From positions 2,530,001 to 2,594,000 of the forward strand of contig NC_008554.1 of the NCBI RefSeq assembly GCF_000014965.1: a DNA stretch of 64,000 bases, in the 5' to 3' direction. The stretch's first letter is position 1, and every line of letters starts with the position of its first letter. This document shows positions 29,339-37,582 of the stretch, one piece after another. The translations under genes were made by a program, and so were the position numbers. The notes under the pieces were generated by a model. The model was not told the origin of the DNA. It was given only the letters and a program-made list of their open reading frames with translations, and did no database searches. Origin of the DNA: Syntrophobacter fumaroxidans MPOB (GTDB lineage Bacteria; Desulfobacterota; Syntrophobacteria; Syntrophobacterales; Syntrophobacteraceae).

Positions 29339-30265
29339 CTACGAAAACATCCACAGGATCAAGGTATAGCTGAAGGCTGACGCCAGGGTGAAAAGGGATA
29401 CGCTGGTGGCGGCGAGCTCGGGGTCGCCGCCCAGTTCGGTGGCCATGATGTAGGTGACGGTGGCGGGAGGGGAACCGAGCAGGATCATGGCGGGCAAAGT
29501 CAGGATGTCGGGCACCCCGGCGACCATCATCAGCAGGTAACCCGTGAGGGGCAGGCCGAACAGCTTGAGAAACCCTATGCCGACGATCTCCATGGCCATC
29601 TCCCGGAAGGCCCCGAAGGAGAGGCTCGACCCGATCAGCAGCAACGCCGTGGGAAAGGCCATTCCGGACAGGATGTCCAGCCCCTTCTGAAACGGCTTGG
29701 GAATGGGAAAACCCAGCGCGGACCAGGTGATCCCGACGATCATGGTCAGGATGATGGGGTTGCGGAGCATGAGTTTGATCAGGTTCCGGATCTGGCCTTG
29801 TCGCGGATGCGTTTCGCTGAACGTGGTGAGTGCCCATACGGCAAGGGAGTTCTGCCCGATCATGAGGAAGCTGCTCAGAATCGCCATCCTCGCGAAATGA
29901 CTCTCGCCGAGGGTATAGTAGGCGATGGCGTAGGCCATGTATCCGAGGTTGCCGTGAAAGCTGCTGTGCAGGAACGTGCCGCGCCGGCTGCGAGGAACGT
30001 TCAGAACCAGGCAGAACACGAAACTGACGCCCATCACCACGACCAGGGCGACCAGGGTGCAAATCACCGCCCGCAGGTTGAAGTTTTCGCGGAAGGATGC
30101 CTGCGCCAGCTCGTTGAGGAGCATCGCAGGAATGGCTACATTGAATACAATCTGGTTGGCGGTGCGGGAAAAGGCCGGATCGATGACTTTCTTGAGCTTC
30201 AGCAGGTACCCGACGAAGATGATGCTGAAGATGGGCAGGATAGTATTGACCAGTATGTTGATCAT
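29339..30265 (-). CDS. Auxin-efflux-carrier (AEC) family permease
   Basis: The 308-residue inner-membrane protein has about ten hydrophobic segments, arranged as two groups of five as in the AEC/BART fold. It begins INILVNTILPIFSIIFVGYL and includes the crossover-type segments FNVAIPAMLLNELA and LTLPAMILLGSPPATVTYIM. Bacterial members export or import carboxylates such as malate or malonate, and the substrate cannot be read here. It converges with the PilR-like gene and diverges from the small acidic protein gene. Confidence 0.85.
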   Translation of the reverse strand: MINILVNTILPIFSIIFVGYLLKLKKVIDPAFSRTANQIVFNVAIPAMLLNELAQASFRENFNLRAVICTLVALVVVMGVSFVFCLVLNVPRSRRGTFLHSSFHGNLGYMAYAIAYYTLGESHFARMAILSSFLMIGQNSLAVWALTTFSETHPRQGQIRNLIKLMLRNPIILTMIVGITWSALGFPIPKPFQKGLDILSGMAFPTALLLIGSSLSFGAFREMAMEIVGIGFLKLFGLPLTGYLLMMVAGVPDILTLPAMILLGSPPATVTYIMATELGGDPELAATSVSLFTLASAFSYTLILWMFS

Positions 30266-30488
30266 CTTCGACTCGAACGACCGCTTGGCACAGGAGGAAA
30301 CTCAAGGGGCCCGGCGGCTTGCGCGCTGCTTGCGCGTGAACGTGGTCGGCCCGAAAGCGATTGTCGCCGGGAGCGGGATCGCGGTCTGGTGCGTGCTCCG
30401 GAAACGTGCTGAATTCGCTTGACCTTTGCGCAGAGTTCTAATACACGGAACGAGGTTGAAAATAAAGCGGAAAAACGGAGACAGAGTT

Positions 30489-30884
30489 ATGGTCAAGAAG
30501 AACATGGAAGACGATCAGTTGATGGAAGAATTCGACGACGAGGGGGGACTCGAATTCGACCAGGGTGATGAGCTCGACTTTACGGGCGAGGACGATCTGA
30601 TGATCGAGGAGGGAGAAGACGAGGAAGACCTCCTTCCCTCGGTGCTATATAAGGGGATATCACGCCCCAAGACGGACGACGACTGGCGCCAGCTCCTCAT
30701 GGACGCGAGCCGCGAGGGCGTGCCGGAATACCGGTTGACGGATTCCTACAAGGAAGGGTCTCTGATCTCCCACTTGAGCTTCGGCCTGGGCGTGGTCAGC
30801 AAAATCATTTCCCCGCGCAAGATGGAGGTCATTTTCGAGGACAGCAAGAAACTCATGGCCATGAACCTCCCCTCTCCCAATTGA
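30489..30884 (+). CDS. Small acidic protein with C-terminal Tudor/SH3-like domain
   Basis: The 131-residue product has a very acidic N-terminal half (about 5-50, rich in Asp and Glu, e.g. FDQGDELDFTGEDDLMIEEG). The C-terminal domain (about 85-128) contains GSLISHLSFGLGVVSKI and KMEVIFEDSKKLMAMN. That pattern, with a HxxFGxGxV turn followed by a hydrophobic V-F-D strand, resembles the small beta-barrel of DUF3553/CarD-type domains. I infer a nucleic-acid or polymerase contact with an acidic modulating tail. The ATG at 30489 was preferred over the frame start at 30426 because GGAG lies nine bases upstream. Confidence 0.7.
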   Translation: MVKKNMEDDQLMEEFDDEGGLEFDQGDELDFTGEDDLMIEEGEDEEDLLPSVLYKGISRPKTDDDWRQLLMDASREGVPEYRLTDSYKEGSLISHLSFGLGVVSKIISPRKMEVIFEDSKKLMAMNLPSPN

Positions 30885-31011
30885 CCTCCGCCGTTTGCCG
30901 TCCTTTCTCCCGGGACTGACGATCGCCGGGAGAACGGACAACCCCCGACCTGCGACAAGTCATTGTGACGGCATCTGTCGTTTCAGCCCCGAACGATGGG
31001 CAGCCCCGGAT

Positions 31012-31038
31012 GTGGGCACGGTGAAACCGTGTCCACCC
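31012..31038. repeat. Palindromic repeat B, copy 1
   Basis: GTGGGCACGG and CCGTGTCCAC form a stem with loop TGAAA. Related palindromes occur at 33869-33893 and 48531-48564. On both sides lie short copies of TT(C/T)(C/A)GCCCC(C)GAACGA (30981 and 31042), also seen at 19365. The remainder of the 30885-31160 region repeats the 17-mer GCCCCGTCCCCCCGCAC (31064 and 31118) and has no gene. Confidence 0.65.
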
Positions 31039-31160
31039 TGCGCTTCGCCCCCGAACGAAGGGAAGCCCCGTCCCCCCGCACTCCGGCGCAGCCCTCGTCT
31101 TTCATCACGCGCTCTGCCGCCCCGTCCCCCCGCACGCGCACTCCGGGGGGCCCGCCGCTT

Positions 31161-31309
31161 CATGCCAAGGTGCGTTCAAGATTACACAACATCTTCCCTA
31201 CGGGAGGTGACGCGGGTGGGGGTCCCCCCTGCGGACCGATGTGCCGGTCATACGTGCAAGGCGAGGGCTTTATGCCCTCCCGCCCAATGCGCCCATCTTG
31301 AATGCAACC
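31161..31309 (+). repeat. Dispersed repeat family A, copy A2
   Basis: It has the family blocks AGGTGCGTTCAAGAT, CGGGAGGTGACGCGGG, GCGGACCGATGTGCCG, GGGCTTTATGCCCTCCCGCC and the end TCTTGAATGCAACC. It ends six bases before the stop codon of the inositol-monophosphatase family gene that runs the other way. Confidence 0.75.
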
Positions 31310-31314
31310 CGGTA

Positions 31315-32124
31315 TCAGGCGTCCGCTTCCAGGGCCGGCGTCAGAAAACGCTGCACCTGTTCCAGCAGGAAGGGATAAACGGCCGGGATCCCACCCACGA
31401 TGTGGCCGTTGTACAGGTAGCGGTCCTCGCCCCAGAAGTCGGTGACCAGCGCCCCCGCTTCCATAACGAGCAACGCTCCCGCCGCCACGTCCCAGGCCTT
31501 GAGCCCCACCTCCCAGAAACCGTCCACGCGCCCGGCGGCCAGGTAGGCCAGGTCCAGCGCGGCCGCTCCGGCCCGCCGGATTCCGCTGACCCGGTTGAAA
31601 ACGGCCCGGAAGGTATCCAGGAAGGGTTCGATTACCCTCCTGGAGCGGACGGGAAATCCCGTGGCCACCAGGGCCTCGTCCAACGCCGCCCCGCTCCGGG
31701 CCCGGATGCGTCGGCCGTTGAGATACGCCCCACCGCCTCTGCGGGCGATGAAAAGCTCGTCGCGCACCGGATCGAGCACCAGTCCCAGCTCAGGCCGCTT
31801 GTCCACGCACACCGCCACCGATACGGCCACGAACGGGAACCCATGGATAAAGTTGGTGGTTCCGTCGAGGGGGTCGATGACCCAGGTGATCCCGGGCTGG
31901 AGGCCGTCGTTGTCCGTTTCCTCCGACATGATGTGGTGCTCCGGGAAGTGCGCCCGGATCGTTTCGATGATCCGGTCTTCTACCATCCGGTCCACCTTGG
32001 TGACGAAGTCGGCCGGTCCCTTGCTCTGGATATCGGAATCGGCGACCTGCCCGATGTGCCGGCGGATCACATCCCCGGCCTCCTTCACGACCGCTTCGGC
32101 CACGCTTTCAATTTCCCTGTTCAT
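31315..32124 (-). CDS. suhB: Inositol monophosphatase family protein (SuhB-like)
   Basis: The 269-residue enzyme has the metal-binding motifs of the family: EETDN (in HIMSEETDNDG), WVIDPLDGTTNFIHGFP and WDVAAGALLVMEAGA near the end. It should hydrolyse inositol phosphate or a related sugar phosphate, and SuhB also acts in rRNA antitermination in enterobacteria; that role is not tested here. The open frame runs far upstream to 32970, but the ATG at 32124 has GAGG five bases upstream and starts the conserved fold. The upstream part is repeat sequence. Confidence 0.92.
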   Translation of the reverse strand: MNREIESVAEAVVKEAGDVIRRHIGQVADSDIQSKGPADFVTKVDRMVEDRIIETIRAHFPEHHIMSEETDNDGLQPGITWVIDPLDGTTNFIHGFPFVAVSVAVCVDKRPELGLVLDPVRDELFIARRGGGAYLNGRRIRARSGAALDEALVATGFPVRSRRVIEPFLDTFRAVFNRVSGIRRAGAAALDLAYLAAGRVDGFWEVGLKAWDVAAGALLVMEAGALVTDFWGEDRYLYNGHIVGGIPAVYPFLLEQVQRFLTPALEADA

Positions 32125-32148
32125 TCCCGCCTCATACGAACTTGCCTG

Positions 32149-32178
32149 GAAAGCAGACTCCCGGGTGAGTCTGTTTTC
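32149..32178. repeat. Hairpin element E, copy 2
   Basis: GAAAGCAGACTC (32149-32160) pairs with GAGTCTGTTTTC (32167-32178) over 12 positions with one G-T pair and a six-base loop. It is homologous to 11560-11589. Two of the inner pairs changed on one or both sides between the copies, so the fold is partly kept. It lies 25 bases upstream of the suhB start codon. Confidence 0.6.
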
Positions 32179-32209
32179 ATGCCTTGTGGTGGTGCCGGCG
32201 CCATGGCCA

Positions 32210-32351
32210 ATTACGTTCACGATTCCACACCACCTGCCCGGAGGAAGGTGACGCGGGCGGGGATAAAATCCCCTCCTGCGGACCGATGTGCCGCTCGGAC
32301 GTACGGGAGGACCTTGTGCCCCCGCCCCATGCACCCGTCTTGAACGCAACC
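32210..32351 (+). repeat. Dispersed repeat family A, copy A3
   Basis: Shared blocks are GGTGACGCGGGCGGGGATAAA, GCGGACCGATGTGCCG and CTTGAACGCAACCTGG. Its 5' end is more divergent (ACGTTCACGATTCCACACC) and is joined directly to hairpin element E. Confidence 0.7.
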
Positions 32352-32907
32352 TGGCATCACAGCCCGACTGTGATGTTTTGCGTTGCGCAATGCCCGGGCA
32401 AGCCGCCATGCAACCGATCGAATACCTCGGCTTGCGCGCCTTTGCCTTGAAGTCGCCCGCTCGAAAATACCGCGCGGCTTGCCGCCCGAAATCCGGCTGA
32501 CCCGCCGGGGACGTTACCCGCCGTGCGGCTTTCGCCGTGACTTTCTCTCCCCGCCGCCGCACGCCGCCTCCCGCATCATGGTCCGGGAGCCCGGTGTACC
32601 CGATCCCGGGCGTATCCCTACTTACTCCCATTCGCTCCAAAAGGAAAATCGTTTCTCGCCCGCCGCGTTCCCCGTGGACGGTCCCCCGATTTTCCGCCTT
32701 TGGCCCGCTGGGCTCACCGGTCGAGGCATCCGTCAAATGCCGGAGTGGACATAAGGAGCCGTTTTTGATAACCATGACTGGGAGCATAAGAGTGCCCGGA
32801 GGTTTGAACGACCGCGGGCGGCCCGGGGCATCGATGCACGGACCGGACGACGGACGGGTCCGAACCCGCGCGGGCATGAAACCGAGGGAGAATCGGGAGT
32901 CACGGTC
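32352..32907. other. Gap upstream of the amidohydrolase gene
   Basis: A GC-rich stretch of about 550 bases that carries only Pro/Arg-rich frames on both strands and no ribosome binding site except the one for the amidohydrolase gene. I see no RNA gene or promoter that I can support. Confidence 0.35.
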
Positions 32908-33750
32908 ATGCGGATCGACGTGCACACGCACATTTTTCCACCGGAAATCATCTGGGGACGCGAGCGGCACTTCGAGAGCGACCCTTGGTTCAAGCTGCTC
33001 TACAGCCCGCCCAAGTCACGAATGGCCAGCGCCGGAGTGCTCATCGACGCCATGGACGAAGACGGCGTCGACCGTGCCGTCGTTTTCGGATTCCCCTGGT
33101 TCGACACGGATACCGTCACGCGGCACAACGACTACATCCTCGAATCGGCGGTTAAGTACAGTCCACGGCTCGTACCCCTTGCCTGCGTGAACCCGCTCAC
33201 CCGCTCCGGCCCCATCGAGGCCGAACGCTGCCTGCGCGCGGGCGCGGCGGGCCTGGGGGAACTGGCCGTCTACGGGCCGTGCGACGAACGGACGGCGCTC
33301 GGCAGGTTCCGGGACCTGTTCGACTGCTGCCGCTCCCGTCGGTCGGTCCTGCTCGTCCACGCCAACGAACCCGTGGGGCACGTCTATCCTGGCAAGGCCC
33401 CGCTCGGCCTCGACTTCTATTACAGGCTGGCCGCCGACGCGGCGGGAATCCCGCTCATCTTCGGCCACTGGGGAGGAGGCCTGTGCTTCTATGAGCTCCT
33501 GAAAAAGGAAGCCCGGGAAGTCCTCGCCAACGTTTACTACGACACCGCCGCCTCGCCTTTCCTCTACGACGCGTCCATCTACCGGCACATGTCCGAAATG
33601 CTTCCGGCGGGGAAGATCCTCTTCGGCAGCGACTATCCCCTCATCAAACCCGCCCGGTATTTTCGCGAAATGGCCGAATCCGGCCTCCCGGAACCTCACA
33701 TGCAAGCGATCTGCGGCGGCAACGCCGCCCGGTTGTTTGGACTCCCCTGA
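32908..33750 (+). CDS. Amidohydrolase-2 family TIM-barrel hydrolase/decarboxylase
   Basis: The 280-residue protein starts MRIDVHTHIFPPE, with the HxH metal motif at residues 6-8. Further candidates are GELAVYG, LLVHANEP, IFGHWGGG (metal His) and the aspartate in LFGSDYPLIKP. This set is typical of the amidohydrolase-2 group, which includes ACMSD-like decarboxylases and uncharacterised hydrolases. The substrate is unknown. Its TGA abuts the first copy of repeat C. Confidence 0.85.
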   Translation: MRIDVHTHIFPPEIIWGRERHFESDPWFKLLYSPPKSRMASAGVLIDAMDEDGVDRAVVFGFPWFDTDTVTRHNDYILESAVKYSPRLVPLACVNPLTRSGPIEAERCLRAGAAGLGELAVYGPCDERTALGRFRDLFDCCRSRRSVLLVHANEPVGHVYPGKAPLGLDFYYRLAADAAGIPLIFGHWGGGLCFYELLKKEAREVLANVYYDTAASPFLYDASIYRHMSEMLPAGKILFGSDYPLIKPARYFREMAESGLPEPHMQAICGGNAARLFGLP

Positions 33751-33772
33751 GGGTCAAACCTACACTTTTCAC
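33751..33772 (+). repeat. Repeat C, copy 1
   Basis: The 22-base sequence begins GGGTCAAACCTACAC and ends TTTTCAC. It starts at the base after the amidohydrolase stop codon. Copies with 22/22 and 20/22 identity lie at 33957-33978 and 39342-39363. Confidence 0.75.
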
Positions 33773-33782
33773 TTTTCACTCC

Positions 33783-33860
33783 GAGGTGCGTTCCAGATGA
33801 CACAGCACCTGCCCGTAGGGAGGTGACGCGGGCGGGGATAAACCCCGGGGACCGTGCGGA
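33783..33860 (+). repeat. Dispersed repeat family A, copy A4 (partial)
   Basis: It contains GAGGTGCGTTCCAGATGACA, CACCTGCCCGTAGGGAGGTG and ACGCGGGCGGGGATAAACCC, then stops being similar where palindrome B begins. It is the shortest copy and lacks the TTGAACGCAA end. Confidence 0.7.
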
Positions 33861-33868
33861 TCCGTAGG

Positions 33869-33893
33869 GTGGGCACGGTGTCTCCGTGCCCAC
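33869..33893. repeat. Palindromic repeat B, copy 2
   Basis: GTGGGCACGG (33869-33878) and CCGTGCCCAC (33884-33893) form a perfect 10-bp stem around TGTCT. Confidence 0.7.
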
Positions 33894-33956
33894 GATCAGG
33901 CCGAGTCTCGTGCACCCACACTCGCCATGATCGCTGCGAAAGCGTGTGTCAACTGG

Positions 33957-33978
33957 GGGTCAAACCTACACTTTTCAC
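33957..33978 (+). repeat. Repeat C, copy 2
   Basis: It is identical over 22 bases to copy 1, about 200 bases away. Between the two copies lie A4 and palindrome B, so this stretch is a nest of repeats. The following 390 bases up to the AraC-type gene contain no supported gene. Confidence 0.75.
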
Positions 33979-34369
33979 AGGGGCTTTGGGATCGCCTGCA
34001 CTTTTTTCAAAACACGCCGATGAAGCCGGGAAAGCCACGGCCGCCCACTGCGATATCGGCTTCTCCAAAGTTTTGGCTGAGGTCCGCAACACCTCAAATT
34101 GCAGGGTGACCTCGGCCTTTGCGGCGGGAGGGTGAGGGCGCAGCCAAGCCCGGGAAACTTCGCGGGACGGCATGGCGAAACCGCGATCCGTCCCTGCTCC
34201 GGACGGCATACCCGGCGTTGCGGTGACCGCCGGTGTTGCGTCCCTCCGAGAAGGCTTGGGAATCGAAGATCGCGAGGAGCCGTCGTCGGCAATCCCGTTG
34301 AATGAGAAAAACGAAGGCGTCCACCGATTCCCTCGGATTTTCGTTCCGTTGCAGATCGCGGGTCCCGGG

Positions 34370-35206
34370 TCAGGGGTTGCCTCGTTCGGCAGTCATCAAC
34401 TCCGACTGGGCACTCCTTGCCATCCGGTGCCGGAAAGCCTTGGGCGCGACGGCGAAGAACAGGTTGAAATCTCGGTAGAACGAGGAAATCGACTCATATC
34501 CGCAATCGTACGCAATCTCGGTGATGGTGCGCGGCGAAACACTCAATTCGACCGATGCCGTCAATATCCGGTAGATTCGAAGATAGTCGAAAATGCCGAT
34601 CCTCACGTCGGCCTTGAAGAGCCTCGACAGGTGACGCCCCGAATAGGGAAAAGCCGCCGTGAAATCGGACATGCACAGCCTGCGGGCATAATTGCGTTCG
34701 ATGAACTCCACGACCCTCCGGCATTGCGGATGGTTCGGCTGAGGCAGGCGGGCCAGCTCGACGGGCCGGACGATGTCTTCATGCAGAATTTTCATCAGCA
34801 AGCCCACGCACTCACGGTTCAGCCCCGCCTGGAGATCCGACCCTCTGCGAACCGCGATCCGGTCGAACAATGCCGCGCCGAGGCTGCTCATATTAAAGAT
34901 GACGATCCTGGCAATTTCGGAGTCGAAGAGCTCCGGCGCGAAATACAGGGATTTGTACGTGACGGACTCCCCGATCACGGTCGAGCGATGCGGCAGCTCG
35001 GCCGGAATGAGCGCGGCCATGGACCCGAACAACGGCTGTCTTCTGGACCGGTCTTCCAGGAGCGATACCCCGTTTTGAATCCTGAGCACCTGGTGATGGG
35101 CGTGAACGTGCATCCGCCTGGTGGAATAGGTTTCCAGGCGGCCGCTCAAGGTCAACGCCAATCGGCCGGCGAGCGGAATATCGATCCTGAGGTGTTCGGC
35201 GATCAT
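34370..35206 (-). CDS. AraC-family transcriptional regulator
   Basis: The 278-residue protein has a cupin-like N-terminal sensor region (about 15-160, with HVHAHHQVLRIQNG and AALIPAELPHRS). Its C-terminal pair of helix-turn-helix motifs (about 175-265) ends in ITEIAYDCGYESISSFYRDF, the AraC signature. It probably senses a small ligand and may control the divergently placed exported CMD-domain gene. The frame continues upstream to 35335 through a TTG, but the ATG at 35206 gives the usual length; neither has a strong ribosome binding site. Confidence 0.85.
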   Translation of the reverse strand: MIAEHLRIDIPLAGRLALTLSGRLETYSTRRMHVHAHHQVLRIQNGVSLLEDRSRRQPLFGSMAALIPAELPHRSTVIGESVTYKSLYFAPELFDSEIARIVIFNMSSLGAALFDRIAVRRGSDLQAGLNRECVGLLMKILHEDIVRPVELARLPQPNHPQCRRVVEFIERNYARRLCMSDFTAAFPYSGRHLSRLFKADVRIGIFDYLRIYRILTASVELSVSPRTITEIAYDCGYESISSFYRDFNLFFAVAPKAFRHRMARSAQSELMTAERGNP

Positions 35207-35715
35207 CTCATCACGCTTTCCTGAGTCGAGCGAGTCCACGGCGCGTAGCGCGGATTCGAACGGACGTGGAAGCCGCCCCCGCGTGGTCGCGGGGATCACG
35301 CTCCGGCCGGTTCGCAGGCTCACATCCGCGTCCAACCCGCCGCGCGATGGCGCGGATTACCCCGTCCGCGGTGAACCGTCCCTTCCCCCCCCCCGCACGG
35401 GACCGGGGCCGCATGTCGATTTCGGCCAGTTCCTTTTCGCGCCCCCCACGCACGGAACCGGGGAACGCGGCTGAAGAATGGAAATCGCGGCTCACGCGGT
35501 CTTCCCCCCGTGCATGGAATCGGTCAATTTGCGACTTCGTCAAGGAACTCGTCGCAGACGGAATGTCCGTTTGCGAGAATAAAATGACTTTCTTTCGGAT
35601 GCAAGCCATAGCTTTATGGAGATAGAGTGCGGAGCATGCGGTGGAATCTTTTTGGGCAGCCGAAACTCACCCAAAGGATTCGGGAGTCCGGCACCGAAAT
35701 TCGAGGAGGGTTGCG
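35207..35715. other. Divergent intergenic region between the AraC-type and CMD genes
   Basis: This 509-base region is the likely site for AraC-type operators. It becomes less GC-rich after about 35530 (e.g. AATAAAATGACTTTCTTTCGG near 35580), where a CMD promoter would be expected. I could not define a direct-repeat operator with confidence. Confidence 0.4.
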
Positions 35716-36603
35716 ATGAAGAACAGGGCACGCTGCAGACGCGTCCATCACCGGTTCGGTCCAACGCTTTGCCTGTTGACGGCATTAACACTTATCTTGG
35801 AGGTGGGAGCCTTGTTTGCGGCGGACAACAGAGGAGAACGGTACGAAAAGGGATATCGGGCACTGCAGGCGCTGAATGCCGACGGCGCGGGCAAGGTGAT
35901 CGAGGGACTGCGGGACATCGCGCCGGAGATGTCCGATTTTCTCGTCGAATTTGCGTACGGCGACGTGTTCTCTCGTCCGGCGCTGGACCCAAAATCCAGA
36001 GAGATGGCGACCATCGCCGCGTTGACGGCGCTCGGAAACGCCGCGCCGCAACTGAAATGGCACATCGCGGCGGCCCTGAACATCGGCGTTCGGCCCGAGC
36101 AGATCATCGACATCATGTACGTGTCCGTCGTTTACCACGGGTTCCCGGCGGCGCTCAACGGCATCGCCGCGGCGCGGGAAGTGTTCGCGGAAAAGGGCAT
36201 AAGATTCACTCCGGTCAAGCGGGAGAAGATCGCGGACAAACGGGCCCTGGGCCTGAAAACCATGGATGCAACGAGCAGAGGGGCCGGGGAGAAGGTCGTC
36301 GACAGCCTGAAGGACATTGCCCCGGAAATGGCGGATTTCATCCTCGAGTTCTCCTACGCCGACATATTTTCCCGTGGGGTTCTGTCGCCGGGGGAGACCG
36401 AACTCGTGGCGATCGCCGGGATGTGCGCGGCCGGCACCCAGCGACCTCAGCTCATCGTCCACATCAAATCGGGGCTGAACGTGGGCCTCACCAAAGAACA
36501 GATTATCGAGGTCATGGACCAGATGGCCGTATATGCCGGGTTTCCGGCGGCGCTCAACGGCATTTCCGCCGCCCGGGAAGCTTTTGCCTCCGCGGCAAGG
36601 TGA
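35716..36603 (+). CDS. Exported protein with two tandem carboxymuconolactone-decarboxylase domains
   Basis: The 295-residue protein starts with a signal peptide (MKNRARCRR, then LCLLTALTLILEVGALFA). Two homologous domains follow, at about 40-165 and 170-290: each has DIAPEM(S/A)DF, a helix with VFSR or IFSR, and GFPAALNGI(A/S)AARE(V/A)FA. This is the CMD/AhpD fold. The AhpD-type CxxC redox pair is absent, so a peroxidase role is unlikely. The substrate is unknown. GGAGG six bases before the ATG at 35716 fixes the start. It ends just before the AT-rich island. Confidence 0.87.
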   Translation: MKNRARCRRVHHRFGPTLCLLTALTLILEVGALFAADNRGERYEKGYRALQALNADGAGKVIEGLRDIAPEMSDFLVEFAYGDVFSRPALDPKSREMATIAALTALGNAAPQLKWHIAAALNIGVRPEQIIDIMYVSVVYHGFPAALNGIAAAREVFAEKGIRFTPVKREKIADKRALGLKTMDATSRGAGEKVVDSLKDIAPEMADFILEFSYADIFSRGVLSPGETELVAIAGMCAAGTQRPQLIVHIKSGLNVGLTKEQIIEVMDQMAVYAGFPAALNGISAAREAFASAAR

Positions 36604-37582
36604 AGACACCCGGGGCTGCGCAGTGTCCTCATTGCAGGTTCCGGGTCGCCTCATGGACTTGGAGCGGATAACAATACGCCGACACCGACGCCGTCCGGGG
36701 AAGAGCATTGGGTTGGTTTTCGCCAGAAAACGCGACCTGATTCTCCTTTTGTTCTAGGGAGTTGCTGACGTAAGCACTATACCACAAGAGGAAGAACTCA
36801 GGCCTACTTCTTTTCCCTTAATCGGACAGCAATTGGGTAACAAATACGTCGAGTAAGACAACATCACCTTTCATTTGACTTGGTAGCTATCTGATTGTAT
36901 TTTAGTAGCGTAACGATGTTAATGTGAACCATAGGCAATGAATGAATAGTTCGTGCACGGTCATTGGTCAGGAAGGCTTCGATCGGTCCGTAGACAATGC
37001 AGATTTCACAAGGTAAGACCAGACACACGCTACGCTATTGCTTTGAGACTTACCGGCTCGAAAGCACCTGCCACGTCCGGATCTTGAGGAGCCTGTGGAC
37101 AATTGCGACCTCAGGTGGGGGCGTCCGTACCGGTCTCCTCAATCCGGGACCTGCTGGTGTGCGCAAGTCTGGCGGGAGGTTTTTCAGGCAATGGAGAAAG
37201 ACTGTTGTCTTGATCCCTGTAAAACGCCTCGGTAAGCTGTGAGATAGAGCGCAATCACTGAGAGGTAAAGGCTTGTCGCACTGGTGGCTACCATTCTGAT
37301 GGCGTGTTATGTAGGAAAAAATCTGAATATCCGAATCTTATACTGATCAGTCAAATTACTGTTGTACTCAGCATCATAAATAATTTCGCATAAGCCTTGT
37401 CGGCCGTTGGTCCAAATCAGCTCTGGAGAACAAGTTAGCAATTGGGGGCTGCGCATTCATTTACGGCATCGTGTATAGCATGCGCTCTGGTCGGAGGCTC
37501 CGCTCGATCTTGACCACCAAATGATGAGCGGAAAAGGACATGACCACCCTACCTGACTGTCACAAAATAGTGAATAAATCAC
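36604..37582. other. Long non-coding leader of the RT island
   Basis: After about 36,760 the sequence turns AT-rich, unlike the chromosome on either side. No frame here is convincing; 36997-37242 on the plus strand is open but has no protein-like pattern. The region contains several inverted repeats, notably at 37012-37054, 37077-37147 and 37500-37531. About 800 bases of such DNA before a lone reverse transcriptase is much more than a promoter needs. Confidence 0.55.
37012..37147 (+). ncRNA. Candidate structured RNA upstream of the reverse transcriptase
   Basis: The main stem pairs CCGGA (37077-37081) plus TTGAGGAG (37084-37091) with CTCCTCAA (37135-37142) plus TCCGG (37143-37147), giving 13 pairs and a 2-base bulge. 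Inside the loop, CCTG (37092) and CAGG (37112) can pair. Just upstream GGTAAG (37012-37017) can pair with CTTACC (37049-37054). Reverse transcriptases of defence systems often use a structured RNA encoded upstream, so this is a candidate template or guide. Strand and ends are guesses from the position relative to the RT. Confidence 0.4.

Noticed and set aside
32125-32970. 282-codon N-terminal extension of the suhB frame
   Set aside because: It crosses hairpin E and repeat A3, and the ATG at 32124 has a good ribosome binding site.
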